NCBI GenBank assembly: GCA_937899855.1
Contig: CALCCH010000720.1
Location: forward strand, 1-54,333
Direction of reading: 5' to 3'
DNA from: an uncultured Saprospirales bacterium
GTDB lineage: Bacteria; Bacteroidota; Bacteroidia; Chitinophagales; Saprospiraceae
DNA: 54,333 nt
Shown here: positions 26,381-34,060 of the stretch, piece by piece
Numbering within the stretch: the stretch's first letter is position 1
Layout: every line of letters begins with the position of its first letter
The notes under the pieces: model-generated
Database searches by the model: none
Told to the model about the DNA's origin: nothing
The model's input: the letters and a program-made list of their open reading frames with translations, nothing else
Made by a program: the position numbers and the translations under genes

Positions 26381-26393
26381 ACTACATTACCCC

Positions 26394-26993
26394 ATGATCT
26401 ACGAATTCAAAGGTTTCAAACCCGTTATCCACGAATCGGCCTACGTACATCCACAGGCGACGGTGACGGGCAACGTCATCATTGGCCGCGACGTCTACAT
26501 CGCTCCGGGGGCCGCCATTCGCGGCGATTGGGGGGGCATCGTGATTGAAGACGGTTGTAATGTGCAGGAAAACTGTACCATCCACATGTTTCCCGGGGTC
26601 ACGGTACGGCTGCGGGAGAGCGCCCACATTGGCCACGGGGCGATCATCCACGGGGCGACGGTGGGGCGCAATGTGCTGGTGGGGATGAATGCGGTGGTGA
26701 TGGACAATGTGGAGATTGGGGACGAGAGCATCATCGGTGCCCTGTGTTTTATCAAGGCGGAGACGAAAATTCCGCCCCGCAGTTTGGTGGTGGGCAATCC
26801 GGCTAAGGTGATTCGGACCGTCAGTCAGGATATGATTGATTGGAAAACCAAGGGAACCCAGTTGTACCAGAGCCTACCTCGGGAGTTGCACGAAAGCCTG
26901 CGGCCTTGTGAGCCGCTCCGCGAAATCCCCGCCGATCGGCCGCCGCAAGCGGCCTTGTACCAGACCTGGAACAGCATCAAAGAGTCGGAATAA
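26394..26993 (+). CDS. paaY: PaaY-type hexapeptide-repeat protein (gamma carbonic anhydrase-like thioesterase)
   Basis: 199 residues from MIYEFKGFKPVIHESAYVHP. A left-handed beta-helix of hexapeptide repeats (ATVTGNVIIGRDVYIAPGAAIRG-type coils) occupies residues ~10-165. Histidines in CTIHMFPG, ESAHIGHGAIIHG are placed as in gamma carbonic anhydrases. A long C-terminal helix (LPRELHESLRP) is typical of PaaY, a thioesterase that protects the pathway from CoA-trapped side products. It converges on the histidine kinase with only 4 bp between stop codons. Confidence 0.9.
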   Translation: MIYEFKGFKPVIHESAYVHPQATVTGNVIIGRDVYIAPGAAIRGDWGGIVIEDGCNVQENCTIHMFPGVTVRLRESAHIGHGAIIHGATVGRNVLVGMNAVVMDNVEIGDESIIGALCFIKAETKIPPRSLVVGNPAKVIRTVSQDMIDWKTKGTQLYQSLPRELHESLRPCEPLREIPADRPPQAALYQTWNSIKESE

Positions 26994-26997
26994 CGGG

Positions 26998-29184
26998 TTA
27001 GGGGTAGGCTTCGGCCAGCTCGGGCTTGGCCGGACTGTCTTTGACCGGTGGTACCGGGCTTTCCTCCAAAATCGGCAGGCGGGCGAAGAAGCGCGTCCCC
27101 TTGACGTGGCCGGACTCAAACCAAATCTGTCCGTTGTACTTCTCCACGATACTCTTACAGATCGCCAGACCAATTCCCGTTCCTTCGTAGCCCTTGTTCT
27201 TGTCCAACTGTTGGAAAAGTAAGAAGACCTTGTCCTCGTAATCCTTATTGATCCCAATGCCGTTGTCTTCCACCATCAGGAGGATGTGGTCGGGCTCGGG
27301 AAAATACTGGATGTTGATTTCGGGCTGCCCCTCCACAAATTTCAAGGAATTGGAGACCAGGTTTTGGAAGAGCTGGATGAGGTGGATGCGTTTCATGCGT
27401 ACGCTGGGCATCCGGGTGGGGTAGTTGATGATGGCGTTTTTCTGGACGATGACGTCCTGTAGGTTGTGGACCACCTCGTCGATGACCGAGCGCAGGTTGA
27501 TCAGTTCGCTACTGGCCTGCTGGGTCGTGAGGGTAGAGAATTCCAGCAGATCCACCAGGAGTTTGTTCATCCGCTTGGCGCCATTCGTCACAAAATTCAT
27601 GTAGCCATTGGCTTCCTCATTGAACTGGCTCCCGTATTTCTTTTGCAAAAGGCTGATAAAGCTACCGATATTGCGCAAGGGCTCCTTGAGGTCGTGAGCC
27701 GCTACGTAGGCAAACTGGCGCAGGGCCTGGTTGGATTCCTCCAGCCGACGGTTTTGCTTTTCGAATTCTTCGTTTTTGCGCTTTAGCTGTTTGTTGGTCT
27801 TGACCCGGATGCTGTTGGTGTAGAACAGGAAATCGGCGATGACGGCCAGGAAGAGCGATAATCTAAAGAAGAAAATTTGGTTGCGGCTGTAGTGGAGCTC
27901 TTGAATGCGGCGCTCACTTTTTTCCATTTCGTACTGGAATTGGATTTCGGCGATGCGCTGGGCCTTTTCGTTGTTTTCGATATAGTTCTGAAAACGATTG
28001 GATTCCTCCAGGTGGGTCAGGGCCCGGTCGGTATCGCTCTGGGCGCGGAAGAGATTGTACAGGGCGTGGTGATTGTCCTGGCTGAGGGCCTTGTAATCAT
28101 TATTGACGGAGATTTCCAGACTCTTGGTAAACGCTTCGACCGCTTGTTCCGGGTCTTCGAACTTGAGGAACAGGTGTCCCTGCTGGTTGTACAGCTTGGC
28201 GTTGTCCTTGGTGGAGAGGTAGTCGCGGTAGCGGTCCAAACAGAGCTGAAAGTATTCCTGGGCCTTGTCGTATTCCTCCATATTGATGTAGACCGTGGAG
28301 ATCTCGATCATGGAGCGGACGATGGCCGTTTTGCGTTGGACGTTTTGGGAGACGTCCAAGGAGGCCAGGTGATTGTCGAGGGCTTTTTCGTACTCGCCAA
28401 TCTGGTTGAGGATTTTGCCGTAGTCGAAGAGCACGTTGGCGATGGTCAGCGAATCGTTGGTGGAGCTGGCCAGTTGGTAAGCCCGTTCGATATTGCCGAG
28501 GGCCTGTTCGCGGTTGTGTGTCTTGATAAAAGTATTGCTGATGTTTTGCAGGGTAATGATGACACCGGAGAGGGAATTGCGTTCTTCGGCGATGGCCAGC
28601 GATTTGAAGTAGTATTCGATGGCCTTATCATAGTCTCCCACAATCTCGTAATCCCGTCCCAGACCGTGATAGCTGTCTTCCACCATCTCCTTATCGTCGA
28701 TTTGCTCGGCTAGGAAAAGGGTCATGGTATGGTAGTCGGTAGTCGCTTTGTAATTGCTGAGCTTGCGATTGGTGACGGCGAGATCGGTGTAAACGGAGAG
28801 TCGGTGCTCGTCGTTGTCGAGCTTGTTGGCGATGTTGAGGGCATTTTCAAACTCGGCGAGGGCTTGGTTGAGGAGGTTATTTTCCTCGTAGATAAAGCCC
28901 CGTTCGCGGTAGATCATAAACAGGTCTTCGGTGGCGTCACTTTTGCGGGCTTTGTTGAGGGCCATTTCGGTGTAGAAGATGGCGAGTTCGGTATTTTTGT
29001 GGGAATGTTGAGCGGCGAGTTTGAGGATGTAAATGGTTTCGAGGGGATTGGTCTCCAAACGAACCGCATGCTGCAAGCTGTCGGACAGCATGGCCCCAAC
29101 GCGTGGACTTAGCAGCATCAACAAGAGACCGAGCAGGCTTCCCAATCTCATTGCTTTCTGGGTTCTTCTATTCAGGGTCATCAA
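26998..29184 (-). CDS. TPR-containing sensor histidine kinase
   Basis: 728 residues. N-terminal signal or anchor (RLGSLLGLLLMLLSPRVGA), then about eight to ten TPR-like helical repeats (residues ~60-400, presumably periplasmic), one membrane helix at ~437-459, a coiled-coil linker, and a HisKA domain with the phosphoacceptor H497 (AAHDLKEPLRNIG). The ATPase domain has the N box (NLVSNSLKF), G1 (EDNGIGI) and G2 (GTGIGLAI). No receiver or DNA-binding domain, and no response regulator within the window. Upstream on the same strand are a terminator and two small GG-leader peptide genes. TPR ectodomains bind proteins or peptides, so a peptide ligand is possible but unproven. Confidence 0.93.
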   Translation of the reverse strand: MMTLNRRTQKAMRLGSLLGLLLMLLSPRVGAMLSDSLQHAVRLETNPLETIYILKLAAQHSHKNTELAIFYTEMALNKARKSDATEDLFMIYRERGFIYEENNLLNQALAEFENALNIANKLDNDEHRLSVYTDLAVTNRKLSNYKATTDYHTMTLFLAEQIDDKEMVEDSYHGLGRDYEIVGDYDKAIEYYFKSLAIAEERNSLSGVIITLQNISNTFIKTHNREQALGNIERAYQLASSTNDSLTIANVLFDYGKILNQIGEYEKALDNHLASLDVSQNVQRKTAIVRSMIEISTVYINMEEYDKAQEYFQLCLDRYRDYLSTKDNAKLYNQQGHLFLKFEDPEQAVEAFTKSLEISVNNDYKALSQDNHHALYNLFRAQSDTDRALTHLEESNRFQNYIENNEKAQRIAEIQFQYEMEKSERRIQELHYSRNQIFFFRLSLFLAVIADFLFYTNSIRVKTNKQLKRKNEEFEKQNRRLEESNQALRQFAYVAAHDLKEPLRNIGSFISLLQKKYGSQFNEEANGYMNFVTNGAKRMNKLLVDLLEFSTLTTQQASSELINLRSVIDEVVHNLQDVIVQKNAIINYPTRMPSVRMKRIHLIQLFQNLVSNSLKFVEGQPEINIQYFPEPDHILLMVEDNGIGINKDYEDKVFLLFQQLDKNKGYEGTGIGLAICKSIVEKYNGQIWFESGHVKGTRFFARLPILEESPVPPVKDSPAKPELAEAYP

Positions 29185-29309
29185 AGTGTAGTTTATAACT
29201 CATCGTACGGAAATTGCTTTATTTTTCGAAGGATGGACCCGTAGAAGGTAATAAAACAACGTCACTATATGGGGCTAGTGCAAAAAGCATACCTAGTACA
29301 ATTGGGGCG

Positions 29310-29342
29310 AAAAAAAAACGCGAACTAGAAGTCTAATTCGCG
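29310..29342 (-). terminator. Terminator after small peptide gene 1
   Basis: On the minus strand CGCGAATTAG/CTAGTTCGCG forms a ~10-bp stem with a four-base loop, followed by nine T. It is 33 bp past the peptide gene stop and upstream of the histidine kinase, so the peptide is expected to have its own short transcript. Confidence 0.88.
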
Positions 29343-29375
29343 CTTTCAAAGAAACGTCAGAAATGCTGACCGGCG

Positions 29376-29549
29376 CTAGCCGCCGGTAGACCAGTCGTCG
29401 TTGCTGTTGTCGTTGTCGTTGTCATTGGGCACGTCTGCCGACGGCCGGTCCCTGCGCTTTTCCGACCCTCCTTTGATGCGCAGGCTCTCCATCCGGCTCA
29501 GCCTGGCATTGCCAGAAAGTAGGTTTCTCAAGTCATGTAATCTTTTCAT
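29376..29549 (-). CDS. Small double-glycine-leader peptide 1
   Basis: 57 residues, ATG at 29549. The first 28 residues (MKRLHDLRNLL ... LSRMESLRIKGG) form a basic amphipathic leader ending in GG, like leaders cut by C39-type peptidases and Bacteroidota GG precursor peptides. After GG comes SEKRRDRPSADVP, then a run of alternating Asp and Asn and the end DWSTGG. No cysteine is present. It is a clear paralogue of the peptide at 29942-30121: leader and SEKRRDRPSA are shared, the middle varies, the end W-S-T is shared. That selective conservation supports a real gene. No modification enzyme or exporter lies nearby. It could be a RiPP-type precursor or a signalling peptide; neither is proven. Confidence 0.75.
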   Translation of the reverse strand: MKRLHDLRNLLSGNARLSRMESLRIKGGSEKRRDRPSADVPNDNDNDNSNDDWSTGG

Positions 29550-29941
29550 GTTGTGGGATTTTAGAGTTATTTGAATATTCAATCGATTGACAATATCAAA
29601 CCCCAAAGGGCAAGTTACAAGTGTATCTATCTAGTTCGAGGTAACAGTGTAACATCTCTAGTGTGTTATATTATCGCGGTGAAAAGCACCGCTCAATATT
29701 CGATCGTGGGGGAGGGTTGGGGAGAGGAGTTGAAAGGGGAGGATCTATTCAAATCTAGTATAAATAGTGCAAAGGTCGTACCAACTTTTTTAACAGTCAC
29801 TTTTCCATTCAATTAGCTCCCATCGGCTCGGCCGTCCTCACCAATCCTGGTAAAAGCAGAAGGGCCCGGACTTTCGCAGCAGCTATCGCTACCCCAAAAA
29901 AGCCAGAGCCCTTTTCGTTCGGTCGGGTTAATGAGCTGCGA
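29550..29941. other. Gap between the two peptide genes
   Basis: No further gene seen. The first ~70 bp (29550-29620) duplicate the leader region of the other peptide gene. Around 29860-29915 an imperfect stem (AAGGGC ... GCCCTT on the minus strand) may end the transcript of peptide gene 2. The rest is unremarkable. Confidence 0.5.
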
Positions 29942-30121
29942 CTAACCAGTAGTCGACCACTGATTGTTGGTGCCTTCGTCGGAACCACTATCGTCGGAAC
30001 GCGTCTCCGCCGACGGTCGATCCCTGCGTTTCTCCGACCCTCCCTTCAAGCGCAAACTCTCCATACGGTTGAGCTTGGCACTACCGGGAAGCAGTTTTCT
30101 CAGGTCATGTAATCTTTTCAT
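29942..30121 (-). CDS. Small double-glycine-leader peptide 2
   Basis: 59 residues, ATG at 30121, TAG stop at 29942-29944. The leader is MKRLHDLRKLL ... LNRMESLRLKGG, differing from its paralogue mostly by conservative changes. SEKRRDRPSA follows, then a Ser/Asp-rich variable stretch (ETRSDDSGSDEG) and the end NNQWSTTG. The alternating conserved and variable blocks match the logic of secreted peptide families: a fixed leader and proximal core, a drifting linker, and a fixed tail. It is transcribed toward its paralogue and the histidine kinase. Confidence 0.75.
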   Translation of the reverse strand: MKRLHDLRKLLPGSAKLNRMESLRLKGGSEKRRDRPSAETRSDDSGSDEGTNNQWSTTG

Positions 30122-30543
30122 GTCGTGGGATTTAAGTGTTAATTTGAATATTCAATCGATCCACAATATCAAGCCCAACGGGGCAAATTACAATGGCAAA
30201 TTGAGTCCTAAAGTGACAATGTAGTCTAAAAAGTATTATAACTAAATAAAAATTATAATAGCGTGTGACTCTTTCGAGTAAATCCAATCGGAGGGGACGT
30301 TGGAGGGGGGAATTTGTGTCGGCTTTTCGGTGGGAGAAATTTTGTACCGTCACTTATCCTCTAACAAAAGCCATACCAAATTTAGGGTAGATAAAGGCCA
30401 GTTGCTGGTCGGGTAGACTCTTGTAGTCGCTAAGGGGAAGATATTTTTTACTACGTCACGACTTAAAGAAGCCCGGTATTTCGTAAATTTAGGATTGCGA
30501 TGTGACTTTAACCAGATGTGGAATTCCACGAAAACCAAATACG
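30122..30543. other. Divergent promoter region of peptide 2 and paaZ
   Basis: 422 bp. Its left 72 bp are the duplicated peptide leader. Toward paaZ, TAAATTTA at ~30485-30492 is one mismatch from the -7 consensus. No copy of the PaaR palindrome is present, only a TTTCGTAAA half-like site. No gene was seen. Confidence 0.5.
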
Positions 30544-32589
30544 ATGAAATTAAAAAATTATGCACTCGGCGAATGGGTCGAAGGTAGTGGTGAAGGACAA
30601 GCACTCTTCGATGCCGTTACGGGAGAAATCATTGGTCACGCCACCAGCAAAGGCTTGGGTTTTGACGAGATGATGAATTACGCTCGCCGTGTGGGTGGGC
30701 CCGTACTCCGCAAAATGACCTTCCCCGAGCGGGGCCGGATGCTCAAGGCCCTCGCCCTCCACCTCACCAATATCAAGGCCAAGTACTATCCCCTCAGCTA
30801 CCAAACCGGTGCGACCAAGGCGGACAGCTGGATCGATATCGACGGTGGCATCGGAACCCTCTTTGCCTACGCCAGTCTGCGGCGGAAATTTCCCAACGAG
30901 AGCTATTACGTCGACGGTGAAGAAGCCAATCTGTCGAAAAATGGCTCCTTTATCGGCCACCACATTATGGTCCCCAAGCGGGGCGTCGCCCTCCACATCA
31001 ATGCCTTTAATTTCCCCGTTTGGGGCATGTTGGAGAAAATATCGGTCAATCTGCTGGCCGGCGTTCCCGCCATCGTCAAACCCGCCACCCTCACCTCCTT
31101 CCTCACCGAAGCGATCTTCCAAGACATCATCGCCTCCGGTATCCTACCGGAAGGCGCCCTACAATTGATCTGTGGTTCGGCCCGGGGTATCCTCGACCAC
31201 GTCGAATCCCAAGACGTCGTCACCTTTACGGGCTCCGCCTCCACCGGCCGGATGCTCAAATCGCACCGCCGTATCCTGGAAGAGGCCGTCCCCTTCAATA
31301 TGGAGGCCGATTCGCTGAACTGCTCCGTACTCGGTGAAGATGCTGTTCCCGGTACGCCCGAGTTTGACCTCTTTGTCCGGGAGGTTCGCCGGGAGATGAC
31401 GGCCAAGTGCGGCCAGAAGTGTACGGCCATTCGCCGCGTCATCGTCCCCGAAAATCTGCTAGAGGACGTACAAATCGCCCTCGGCAAGGCCCTCTCCAAA
31501 ACCGTCATTGGCGATCCGCGAGCCGCGGGGGTCAAGATGGGAGCCCTCGCTGGCAAGGTGCAAGTCGAAGAGGTGAAGGAACGCGTTGCCGAACTGTCGA
31601 AGACGGCGGAGATCGTCTACGGCGATTTGGAAAACTTTGAGGTGCAGGGAGCCAGCAAGGACAAAGGGGCTTTCCTCGCCCCCATCCTCATGCTACAATC
31701 CGATCCCTTCAACAACACCGACGTACACGAGATCGAAGCCTTTGGTCCGGTCAGTACGCTGATGCCCTACAAAAACCTGGATGAAGCCATCGAGTTGGCC
31801 CAGATGGGCAAGGGCTCGCTCTGCTGCTCCATCGCTACGAGCGACGACCGCATCGCCCGTGATTACGTCCTGGGGGCCGCTACCCACCACGGCCGAATTT
31901 TGGTCCTCAACGAAGCTTCTGCCAAGGAGAGCACGGGCCACGGTTCGCCCATGCCCCTGTTGGTACACGGTGGGCCCGGTCGGGCCGGAGGGGGAGAAGA
32001 AATGGGCGGTTTGCGCGGAGTCAAGCACTACCTCCAGCGCTGTGCCATTCAGGGCTCGCCGACGACCATCACGGCCATCACCAATGTGTACCAGTACGGC
32101 GCCCGACAGACCGAGAAGCCGGTCCACGTTTTCCGCAAACATTTTGAAGAGCTGGAAATCGGCGAAACCGTCGTCACCGCCAAGCATACCGTCACCGAAG
32201 CTGATATTGTCAATTTTGCCAACGTCAGTGGCGACAACTTCTACGCTCACGTAGATGTTACGGCTTTAGACGACACCATCTTTGAAGGACGGGTGGCCCA
32301 CGGTTATTTTGTCCTTTCCAAAGCGGCCGGGCTGTTCGTAGAAGCCAAGAAGGGGCCGGTACTGCTCAACTACGGCATCGACGAATGTCGTTTTACCAAA
32401 CCTGTTTACCCCGGTGCCACGATTGGGGTGCGGCTGACCGTCAAGGAAAAGGTGGATCAGGAGAAACGCGAAGCGGACGATATCGCCAAGGGAATTGTCA
32501 AATTCCTGGTGGATGTGTACGATGAGACGGGCGAAACCGTAGCGCTGGCTACCATTTTGACGATGGTCAAGAAACTGGATCAAAACTAA
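30544..32589 (+). CDS. paaZ: Bifunctional oxepin-CoA hydrolase / aldehyde dehydrogenase
   Basis: 681 residues from MKLKNYALGEWVEGSGEGQA; the ATG at 30544 matches the family start. The N-terminal ~520 residues are an aldehyde dehydrogenase with catalytic C293 (GQKCTAIRR) and E254 (FNMEADSLN). The C-terminal ~150 residues are a MaoC-type hydratase domain with FANVSGDNFYAHVD. The hydratase opens the oxepin ring and the dehydrogenase oxidises the resulting semialdehyde. Both active sites are intact. It is separated from the other paa genes by the kinase/peptide segment and heads its own operon. Confidence 0.97.
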   Translation: MKLKNYALGEWVEGSGEGQALFDAVTGEIIGHATSKGLGFDEMMNYARRVGGPVLRKMTFPERGRMLKALALHLTNIKAKYYPLSYQTGATKADSWIDIDGGIGTLFAYASLRRKFPNESYYVDGEEANLSKNGSFIGHHIMVPKRGVALHINAFNFPVWGMLEKISVNLLAGVPAIVKPATLTSFLTEAIFQDIIASGILPEGALQLICGSARGILDHVESQDVVTFTGSASTGRMLKSHRRILEEAVPFNMEADSLNCSVLGEDAVPGTPEFDLFVREVRREMTAKCGQKCTAIRRVIVPENLLEDVQIALGKALSKTVIGDPRAAGVKMGALAGKVQVEEVKERVAELSKTAEIVYGDLENFEVQGASKDKGAFLAPILMLQSDPFNNTDVHEIEAFGPVSTLMPYKNLDEAIELAQMGKGSLCCSIATSDDRIARDYVLGAATHHGRILVLNEASAKESTGHGSPMPLLVHGGPGRAGGGEEMGGLRGVKHYLQRCAIQGSPTTITAITNVYQYGARQTEKPVHVFRKHFEELEIGETVVTAKHTVTEADIVNFANVSGDNFYAHVDVTALDDTIFEGRVAHGYFVLSKAAGLFVEAKKGPVLLNYGIDECRFTKPVYPGATIGVRLTVKEKVDQEKREADDIAKGIVKFLVDVYDETGETVALATILTMVKKLDQN

Positions 32590-32594
32590 ACCAC

Positions 32595-33374
32595 ATGGAA
32601 GATAAAACCTTACTGGGCTCCGTCGACACGCAGGTGGCGGATGGGGTCGCTACGATCACCTTTTACCACCCCGCGCACAATTCGCTTCCGGGAAAACTGC
32701 TGGCCCAACTACGCGCGGCCATCGACGCTACGGGGGCCGACGCCGCCGTAAAGGTCGTAGTGCTTCGGAGTGCGGGCGATCGTACCTTTTGTGCCGGAGC
32801 CAGTTTTGACGAGCTGATTGCCATTGCGGGTCTGGAGGAGGGCAAACGCTTTTTCTCGGGTTTTGCCAACGTCATCAATGCCTGCCGCAAGTGCCCCAAG
32901 CTGATTATCGGACGAGTACAGGGCAAGGCAGTTGGCGGAGGGGTAGGCGTAGCCGCCGCAACGGACTACTGTTTTGCCACGCGCTACGCCGCGGTCAAGT
33001 TGAGTGATCTGGCCGTTGGCATTGGCCCCTTTGTGGTGGGGCCGGCGGTGGAGCGCAAGCTGGGAACCTCGGCGATGACCCAGTTGGCTTACAACGCTAC
33101 CGAATGGCGCACGGCGGAATGGGCCCGCGACCGCGGACTGTATGCCGAAGTATACGAGTCGGCCGAGGCCATGGATGAGGCCATCGGACAATTAGCGGGG
33201 CGCTTGGCTCAATCAAATCCCGAAGCTATGCGTTTAATGAAAAAGGCTTTCTGGGAAGGTACCGAACACTGGGACCAGCTCCTGGCCGAACGAGCCGCCA
33301 CGAGTGGTCAATTGGTCCTTTCCGACTTTACCCGAAAGGCCATCGAACGATTTAAAAATAAAGTCAGCAACTGA
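32595..33374 (+). CDS. paaF: Enoyl-CoA hydratase/isomerase family protein, PaaF-like
   Basis: 259 residues of the crotonase fold, 5 bp after paaZ. The oxyanion-hole loop is GKAVGGGVGVAAATDY. Family members of this GGGVG type normally carry their catalytic Glu in a following S-E-x motif; here it reads KLSDLAVGIGPF, with D138 (codon at 33006-33008). The position next to paaZ suggests the 2,3-dehydroadipyl-CoA hydratase step, which no other gene in the window covers. The exact substrate is inferred. The stop overlaps the next ATG (TGATG). Confidence 0.85.
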   Translation: MEDKTLLGSVDTQVADGVATITFYHPAHNSLPGKLLAQLRAAIDATGADAAVKVVVLRSAGDRTFCAGASFDELIAIAGLEEGKRFFSGFANVINACRKCPKLIIGRVQGKAVGGGVGVAAATDYCFATRYAAVKLSDLAVGIGPFVVGPAVERKLGTSAMTQLAYNATEWRTAEWARDRGLYAEVYESAEAMDEAIGQLAGRLAQSNPEAMRLMKKAFWEGTEHWDQLLAERAATSGQLVLSDFTRKAIERFKNKVSN

Positions 33375-34045
33375 TGGAAAAAGCAAATACGGTACTTTTG
33401 GTGATGCTCATCGGGCTGGGCCTGGCTGGCATGGCGCTCGATATGGAGGCCTTTCTGCCTTCTTTTTACCTGAGCTACAAAACGGCCATCGAATTGTACC
33501 TATTTGTATTCAGCGCCTTTTTAGTCCTCAAACGCGTCTTTTTTTACCGCCTGAGGGACCAAGTTGAGGTGGTTCGGCTCAAGCAGCGGAGCGAAAAGCA
33601 AAACCTGCTCCTCTGGTACGGTGCCATCCTGACTCTGTTTTACCTGACCTACCTCTGGCGCAACGATAATCTGTACAGCGCCAATATGGTGATGATTTCC
33701 TTATTACTCCTCTACTACAGCGGACAAATCCTCTCCAATAGCAATCCTTCGATTTACGTCGATGCCCGGGCGTTTTCCTTTGATGATTACTTCGTCCAAA
33801 ACTGGCCCTGGCAGCAGCTGCGTCAGATTGTGGTGGATCAGAAAAAATTGAAGATCGAAGGGCAACACAAAGATTTCGAACTTGATTTTGACGCCATCGA
33901 TGGGATGGACTACGTCAAATTATCGCGGGAAGTGGAAGCCAGTGTCCTCGATGGGGATCTGATTGATGACAATTCCTCCAAAATGCTACTCGAAGTAATC
34001 GAGGCCCACGCTCGCAACTACAACGTCCGTCTACAGACGTCTTAA
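33374..34045 (+). CDS. Membrane protein of unknown function, PH-like cytoplasmic tail
   Basis: 223 residues. Four hydrophobic helices occupy the first ~120 residues (TVLLVMLIGLGLAGMALDM; LYLFVFSAFLVLKRVFFY; LLLWYGAILTLFYLTYL; MVMISLLLLYYSG). The last ~100 residues form a soluble domain that starts like a bacterial PH-type fold (IYVDARAFSFDDYFVQNWPWQQLRQIVVDQ). No catalytic motif is present. Start and upstream stop share bases, so it is translationally coupled to the PaaF-like gene, and the E1 gene follows 15 bp later. A role tied to these enzymes is not obvious. Confidence 0.8.
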   Translation: MEKANTVLLVMLIGLGLAGMALDMEAFLPSFYLSYKTAIELYLFVFSAFLVLKRVFFYRLRDQVEVVRLKQRSEKQNLLLWYGAILTLFYLTYLWRNDNLYSANMVMISLLLLYYSGQILSNSNPSIYVDARAFSFDDYFVQNWPWQQLRQIVVDQKKLKIEGQHKDFELDFDAIDGMDYVKLSREVEASVLDGDLIDDNSSKMLLEVIEAHARNYNVRLQTS

Positions 34046-34060
34046 CTAACCAAATTGACC

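Larger units (their letters stand above)
29376..30193 (-). repeat. Tandem duplication of a peptide gene with its leader region
   Basis: Unit A covers 29376-29620 and unit B 29942-30193. Both the coding part and ~70 bp upstream are similar. Shared upstream elements on the minus strand are TTGTAAyTTGCCC, TTGATATTGT, ATTGAATATTCAAAT and ATCCCACrACATG. Retention of the 5' region as strongly as the leader-coding part suggests that a common promoter and leader are functional. Confidence 0.75.

Noticed and set aside
29571-30224. Plus-strand frames containing NIQSI-NIKP in both peptide leader regions.
   Set aside because: They are antisense readings of the duplicated leader DNA and are not conserved as proteins beyond the DNA similarity.
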